Positions 58,111 through 64,000 of a stretch of 64,000 bases of DNA are shown piece after piece. The position numbers and the translations under genes were made by a program. The DNA comes from Ophioderma brevispina. Lineage: Eukaryota; Echinodermata; Ophiuroidea; Amphilepidida; Ophiodermatidae. The notes under the pieces were generated by a model. The model did not search any database. It was not told the DNA's origin and worked only from the letters and a program-made list of their open reading frames with translations. The first letter of the stretch is position 1. The number at the start of each line of letters is the position of its first letter. The DNA lies in assembly GCA_023653785.1 (NCBI GenBank), contig JAMKCH010012682.1, positions 1-64,000 on the forward strand, in the 5' to 3' direction.

Positions 58111-61100
58111 GTCAATATTTCATATTTTTTGGTTTGTAAGTAATAATTTTGTATAGTGCTTTGGTTGACAAAATGTTTGTTGGGTTTTAGTTTTAAGTCA
58201 ATAAATTTGACCCAATTGGTCAAAGCTACGCTGCAATCTGTAATCATGGTGCATACACATGTTCTGAGAGCAGAGTGAAGTTGATCTAGCTCTCTTTCAT
58301 CATAACTAGGCCCATTCTTTTAGCCAACCAAACCTTTAGTTTTATTTAGGCCCTTCTATATTAACCATGGTCAGATAAGGCAAAGAGTATAGTGGTCAAA
58401 ATTCCCTCTTTGACCACAAATCCGTACTAAAAAGCTATGCAGGACATGGAACGTAATCTATAGGGCCCACTTGACGAGTACTTTCATTTCACTTTGGGAA
58501 ATTGTGGATAAGAAGTACAAATTTAAATTGGGCTACAGAACTTTTGTTGCTTCATTGTACTTTCAACATCCATGTGTCCCCTAAAACTTTGCATTTTAGG
58601 TTTGCATTTTTCAAACGGGAGGGCGTTGATACAGTAAAAATGGAAAGTCAAAAATCACCTTACACACATTGTTTTCGATATTACAATATAACACACACGA
58701 ACGACCAGGGGGACGTGGTTGAGCCGTCCCGAGGCAAGTTCCATAACTAATTAAACTATACAACTGTGCACAACAGCGATGTATGATTAAAGGATTACGA
58801 CCCCCCAGTCCCGGCCATTAATCATGTGATTTAGGTAAGATTAAATCATGTCCTTGATTGTTTTATTCAAAAATCGTAGGGGGGTGTGGGGGCGTTTATT
58901 AGAGCAGGCGTTGGGTTTTAGGAACAACACGGGTAGGCCTATAACACTTCCTAGTCGAGTACACAATGGATAACAAGTGAAATTTCTGGGGGGGGCAAAC
59001 CGGGCCGGGAAAAAGGCCACAACTGTGCACATTAATGTAGATATGGAATTTTACTACAAAATTTTGGCATTAAAGAAATGCAGTTTTAATCAAAAATACA
59101 AGTAAAGTAAGTAACCAGGAGCAGTGTCTCCGACTTACTTAAGGGTCAATCCAGACCCACTATTTTGACCCAAGAGTGAACTTTTTTGTCCTGTTATGGT
59201 TACACTACTGTCTCTAAAAGTACTGCCTACTAAAATAATTAAGAGATATGAAATTTATATTTCAGAGAAAATGATATATCAACGTTTTTTTCAGGCCTAC
59301 AAAGCCACGGGGAACGCGCGACGCCGGTCCCAGAAAAAGATTCACAGACGCAGACAAAATTTAAGCCTAAAAAAATCATCGGGAGAAAAATATTGGCAAT
59401 AAAAATTAAGCTCCAAACTAAGATTCATGTTCAAATGAACGTTTGACTTGTTGCACAATGGAGCTTCCCACAGCAAAATGATTGGCTTTCTTGATAAACG
59501 TCAGTAACGGAAGCGGTCCGCATGCCGATAGCATTTTGAAAAATAGTAGCTCCGCAAACCCCAAGAGTACCAGGCTAATTTGCGTAATGTTGCAAGTCGG
59601 ATAAATTGTAGAGTTGTGGTTTAAGGCAAAAAAACATCGGGAAAAACATCAGCCTCAGATAATTATTACCAATTTGTTTTCCTCTTCGTTTACATCAGCA
59701 AATTTCACAAAATAAAGTGATAATCACCCCCAGATCAGCCCGTCCCGCTATCCCAATGATTTAAACATTTTGCGAACTGACCGGGGAAACTTTTTTTTCG
59801 GGCCAAGCATGGTCTGAACAAGGTTGGCCTTTTTCATCTCAAAAGTAAACAGATATGCAGGATTCATTATCCCTCCTCGCGATCATTTCAACAGGTGTAT
59901 AAAAGAGAACAGTGATCATTAATCGACAATGCCAACATATATAGGCTTCAAATAAAGGATGTTCTTGGCGGTTCAGTCAGCGAACCGTAGCTCATATATT
60001 GTCACATTAACCCTGGAAGTGAGTTTCAGCTTGAGAAATTCATTCAAAGTTTTCCATTCAAAATAAATGAATTCCAAATATCCAATTGTTTTCAAAATAT
60101 AGGCCAAAACATACATATGAGCATTTATTTATCCAAATTATTAACTTAAATCATGTTTAGGTGCATAGGTTAAAACGTAAAAAAAAGATCCATGAAATCG
60201 GTACATCAATGATGAAAAGTAGCACTCAAAGAGTTATTAAATGCATTGTAAATCAATAATGTGGAGCTGCCAGAAACTGTAACCATGGTAACTAACAAAA
60301 GCATATACCCACTTGACTGAGGTTCACCTCCAGGGGTGTGCTCCCTTGGACTATTCCCCACTGCTGATGATAGGGTGTTTTTAAAAGCATCTGGTGGCTA
60401 GAACGGGTGGTGGTGGGAGGGGGAGGGGTTGTAAATTTTGATCGTTTTTATTTATTTATGGGAGGGGAGGGGGACTGAGAGAAACAAAAGTTACGTGTTG
60501 ATTTATTAACAATATATTGTAGTGACTAATTATTTTTTTCTAAATAAAAATAAAAACGAGCAGAAAGACAAGTGGAGTTCTTGCTGTTGGTTGACAATTT
60601 TTAATTAAAAGAAAAATAATATTGTCATTTATAATTAAAATACACTTTAAAATGTTATCAATTGAATATGACAATTAAATTGACCTCGAATGCTTTACTG
60701 TATATACCATTTTTGCTATATAGTCTATTGTTACAACTGGTACATTTTAACGGACAGCATGATAATGGCCATTATAGTAAAATTTCTATATTTGTGAATT
60801 ATGGCCTTAAAATTTACACAAAAATGGTTAAAAACAGGCTCAGATTTCAACCAGAGAGCATCAAAATACTATTGGCTTCCAGGGCCTAAGCGGGGCCCTG
60901 GACCCTGGCCGTAATGTGCGCTTAGCGAAATATTGACAGAAAATTTTGACCATTAGTTTAAAGGTCCAGAAAGAATGAAACTTTTTGAGATAGGCCTGGT
61001 TTTTTTTTTAAGTAAGGAAATTGTTTGCTTGTTTGTGGTCATACATAGGCTCCGTTGGTTTTTGTTGTATGTTGTTGGGATCTACATGGGCCATTTATGT

Positions 61101-61550
61101 TGACCAACAAAAAACGACCTTACGACTTATGTCATGATGGAAATCAGGGCACAGGCAAGGTACTTCAGGACATATCAGTGACTTAGGAAATGATACGGAT
61201 AAATGGGAGTATGTCATTGTCCGTCATGGACACTTGTAGAATTTGGCAGCACTATTTTCGTCCAACCTGAGCATGCATTGCATTGATTTTATGACAATGC
61301 ACTAGCTAAAGATATTCAGCAAATTAACCTCTAACAGTGCATAATACTCAACAAATACAAAAAAAAAATGTTCTCTAAGTGAAGCCTGGTGATCCAAAGG
61401 CTGTGTGAGTACATACTTTGGTAACAGGATTTTACCAGATAAATTTCACACCAAGGCATGGCTGGAATTGTATTGGTTCAATGAGTGTCTTCCAAAGGGA
61501 TGGTATGGAATATTATGGCTATTCCAGCCATTACAAAGGTTTTAGTTCTT
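58111..61550. other. No gene recognised; 3.4 kb unannotated
   Basis: AT-rich DNA with G-rich runs near 58,880, 58,990 and 60,405-60,475. A TTTAAAGGTCC word at 60,958 equals the family B left end, but the following bases do not match B. Frames up to 82 aa (58,502-58,750) have no domains. Lys/Arg-rich residues in the 68-aa frame at 59,196-59,402 are compositional. Confidence 0.5.
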
Positions 61551-61916
61551 TTAAAGGTCCATGGTCCGATCCCTAATAGCCTCGTCCCCAGAAGCCCAGA
61601 TTTTACCGGAAGTGGGCAAACATTTTGGTATTCAGAAATGAAAGCTACTATTTTTTCATTTACCCTGTGAAATATTAGGGCAAAGGATGTTTAGTTTGGA
61701 AGTAACGAGCGAAAATGTACCCCACTTTGGTCGACAATATGAATTTTACACAGTACTCTATGGGGCTTACGAAATCACGTTTTCTGCTCTCACATGAAAA
61801 CGCATTGAAATATCGGCGCGGAAAACTTTACATGATGGGGTTTTTGGGTGAAAAGCCAAAAAAAATCTATCAAGATGAAAACTTCATATCCTTAAAATCG
61901 GGCCATTCCCCTTTAA
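61551..61916 (+). repeat. Family B TTAA-bounded MITE, copy B3 (best preserved)
   Basis: TTAA at 61,551 begins TTAAAGGTCCATGGTCCGAT. The right end, TTAA at 61,913-61,916, read inward is TTAAAGGGGAATGGCCCGAT. The inverted ends thus share TTAAAGG and a trailing CCGAT. At 366 bp it serves as the reference for family B: 'taatagcctcgtcccc', 'tttaccggaagtggg', 'gaaagctactatttttt', 'catttaccctgtgaaa', 'cacagtactctatgggg', 'gaaatatcggcgcgg', 'tatcaagatgaaaac'. The 61- and 68-aa frames inside it are spurious. Confidence 0.9.
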
Positions 61917-63695
61917 AGTAGTGCCAATGATTATGGAACTTTGCACACTCGGGACTTGTGTGGAAGTTTATTGATAAGGCACTGATTTTAGTTTGCGTAG
62001 GAAGATATCTAATCAATATACTGGTGTATGCCTGCAAATAAGGGTGTATTGGATGCAGGTAGTGTAGCACTGACACTAATGCTATAGCAAAGGACTTGAC
62101 CAGTGGCTGTACATATGTCATATTGAGCTAAGTGAACAAATATCCCTGTACAAGTACTGTATAGTACATGTACTGTTGTGGTTTAGTGCTTTGTAAATGA
62201 TAATAATCTGCAGAATAATCACATATAGTGGTATTCTCTTTTGGTTGACAATTTTTGGTTATATGCTTGGTTGATGACTGTTGTTAGTAGTGATGAGGTA
62301 TGTACATTATCCTGCCTGGGGTTTGTTGGGGGCTGGGCAGGGTTTGTGGACAATGTGTGCTATAGAGTAGGCCGCCCACCATAGTGCAATGGTTGCATTG
62401 ATGTGGTTTAACACTAGAAAGGTGAATTTAATAGTCTTGGGGTTTATGGGAGACTTCATTATTGATAGTAACACTCCTTTTAGATATGGGAAAAAAAGAA
62501 ATAAAAAAAGAAAAGGAACAAGGGACAACTGTATTGTTTTGTTGTAAAAATGGCTCTGTTTTCCCCCTCAACAACTAAGTTTTATACGGGGGCCTACATT
62601 GTCATGTAGGCACTGTAAAGATCACCCTCTCCCCGCTCTGTGTTCTCTCTCCATGTTCATCTCCAATCAGTGGAGGTTTGAGCGACGAAATTCTTGTCGG
62701 AGTTAATATTTTATCTGTTGGATGATCAAGTAACGTTTCAGAAACAAATCTATCATTCCCTGATTGGCATGGACAGGGACACACAACAACTCTGGCGCAT
62801 TTGCTCAAGGAGTTGTGGATTCATTAAAAAAAAAGAGGACAGAGAAATGGTCTACATAGAAAAAAATGACCTTCCCTAAAGATCCACTGAACCACACTTG
62901 CTTGCATTTGGTTCGTGCACACGCTCACACCGAGTATGTGCATTTGTGCGTGTGTATGCATCTGTATGTATTAGAGGTGAGCATACATTTATAGCAAAGG
63001 ATGTCGTGAATTGTCATCTCAATTATGTTTTCTTGGAGCGTGTTTTAAAATCGGGGTACCTCTTGGCCAACTGTCATATTAAGAACTTAAATGACGGCTA
63101 AATTACTCACAATACACTTTTCTGCTTGTGCGTTGTCTTACAGAGAAGGGCTGTTTAAACACTAATTGAATGTTAATCTTACAGATACACAGTGGAATTG
63201 ATTCCAAATTTCTATAAAAATTGAATACCAATTGGCCCAAACCACAACATCAATGGTAGGACTGTTCTGTTTTGTTTGTAACAGGGCAGGAACTTGGGAT
63301 TAAGAACATGGTTCCGGGATCAAGAGCAAATTTTATTTTATCAAGGTTGCGGCTTACTTTTATGAGCTGCAATTAGCCCATTTTTTGCTTCCTTGGTTAT
63401 AATTTGAGACAATACATAAGCACATTAAGAAGTATTGAATATTGGTAAGCCTTGCTAATTGTGATTATTGTACTTCAATGTCCTAGTCTTACTGTAATGC
63501 TTAATGAAAAGAAATTCCAATTTCTATTCTAAACCAAATTCTGACCTCAGATTGTGCAAGGAATTATTGATTTGTTAGCATTATGATAACTTCCCAATCA
63601 TACATTTATATAGAGTTTGAAACTTTTTTCCATGACTGTTTAATTTTGTACTCTGGTCAAAAAAACTTAAAACTGTGTATAAAATAAAAGGCCGG
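61917..63695. other. No gene recognised
   Basis: AT-rich spacer. Frames of 60-83 aa on both strands lack domains. No repeat partner was found. Confidence 0.45.
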
Positions 63696-63833
63696 GATTC
63701 TGAAAGGATCGAACTTTCACGCCAGGTTTAAGCCAAGTGTTTTTTTTTTTAGTATTGTATACTCATGTAGGACACCCCTGGTTTTAAACCTTGGTTCTAA
63801 GTTAGACCTCCTTTTTCAGAATCACAGTCATAA
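63696..63833. mobile_element. Short inverted-repeat element with gattctgaaa ends
   Basis: GATTCTGAAAGG at 63,696 is mirrored by CTTTTTCAGAATC ending at 63,833. The arms remain loosely complementary further in ('ccaggtttaagccaag' against 'ccaaggtttaaaacca'). It is about 138 bp. The sequence to the right (63,840-63,910) has more 'gttgacc' and 'cctggtctag' words and may belong to a larger version of the element. Confidence 0.6.
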
Positions 63834-63965
63834 ACTTAAGGTCTGTATTTAAAAAAAGTTGACCAAAGTTATACCTGGTCTAGCCAAACTTATATTTGTC
63901 CAAATTGTGACCAGTATTCAAATTTTCTTCATAACGTAAACCCAAATTTCAAAATAAATATAAAA

Positions 63966-64000
63966 TACTGTAAAAGTGATAATCTTCGCGTGTGTAATTT
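63966..64000 (+). mobile_element. Left end of a tactgtaaaa-type MITE, cut by window edge
   Basis: TACTGTAAAAGTGATAATCT followed by TCGCG has the same terminal word as the element at 54,162. The remainder lies beyond the window, so the right end cannot be checked. Confidence 0.5.

Noticed and set aside
1..64000. CRISPR arrays, bacterial promoters, ribosome-binding sites, integrons
   Set aside because: No regularly spaced direct repeats with unique spacers and no prokaryotic gene organisation. The sequence is that of an animal genome.

Overview
This window looks like AT-rich, repeat-dense nuclear DNA from an animal. Nothing in it looks bacterial, archaeal or organellar. It has no operon-like run of genes, and the longest open frames are chance readings through repeats. 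The many tacatgta and taggccta words, the nearly relic-only transposons, and tRNA-derived SINEs with a 'cttgggcaaggcac'-type body suggest a marine invertebrate, perhaps a deuterostome such as an echinoderm or hemichordate. That placement is an impression from sequence texture and has not been tested by any search.

No host protein-coding gene or functional RNA gene can be supported. The window is best read as intergenic or intronic sequence. Three coding relics are recognisable, all from transposons: a non-LTR retrotransposon reverse-transcriptase fragment (about 16.0-16.5 kb), the N-terminal DNA-binding part of a mariner/Tc1-type transposase inside a 1.3 kb element with ~200 bp inverted ends (29.16-30.47 kb), and a psq/CENP-B-like helix-turn-helix of a pogo/Tigger/jerky-type transposase inside a 1.4 kb inverted-repeat element (40.38-41.76 kb).

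The dominant layer is short non-autonomous elements. Comparing the window with itself shows at least seven families, labelled here A, B, C, D, J, K and L. Most intact copies are 330-590 bp and both ends carry TTAA followed by AG-rich termini (typically TTAAAGG ... CCTTTAA). B has four copies, C three plus a fragment, D three, A two, J two, K and L one each. They look like MITEs mobilised by one or more TTAA-targeting transposases. Other elements are F (28.1 and 47.6 kb), I (11.9 and 20.0 kb), E (4.3 and 5.7 kb, with G-rich and 19-bp minisatellite tracts), two elements whose ends resemble gccgtgtccacacgg or gaccgtttacactg (3.07 and 51.6 kb), small TIR elements at 23.3, 54.16, 55.7, 63.7 and 63.97 kb, and five or six SINE remnants.

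By region: 1-10.4 kb is the densest MITE cluster, including nested and abutting copies. 10.4-20 kb holds one SINE, I1 and the LINE relic, otherwise unrecognised AT-rich DNA. 20-32.8 kb holds I2, C1, a strong 73-nt hairpin, SINE, J2, F1, mariner, C2 and B2. 32.8-37.9 kb is almost featureless. 37.9-48 kb has SINEs, C3, the pogo-like element, D3 and F2. 48-64 kb has several TIR elements, microsatellites, K and B3. The most interesting items are the collection of unrelated TTAA-bounded families and the microRNA-precursor-like hairpin at 21,721-21,793.
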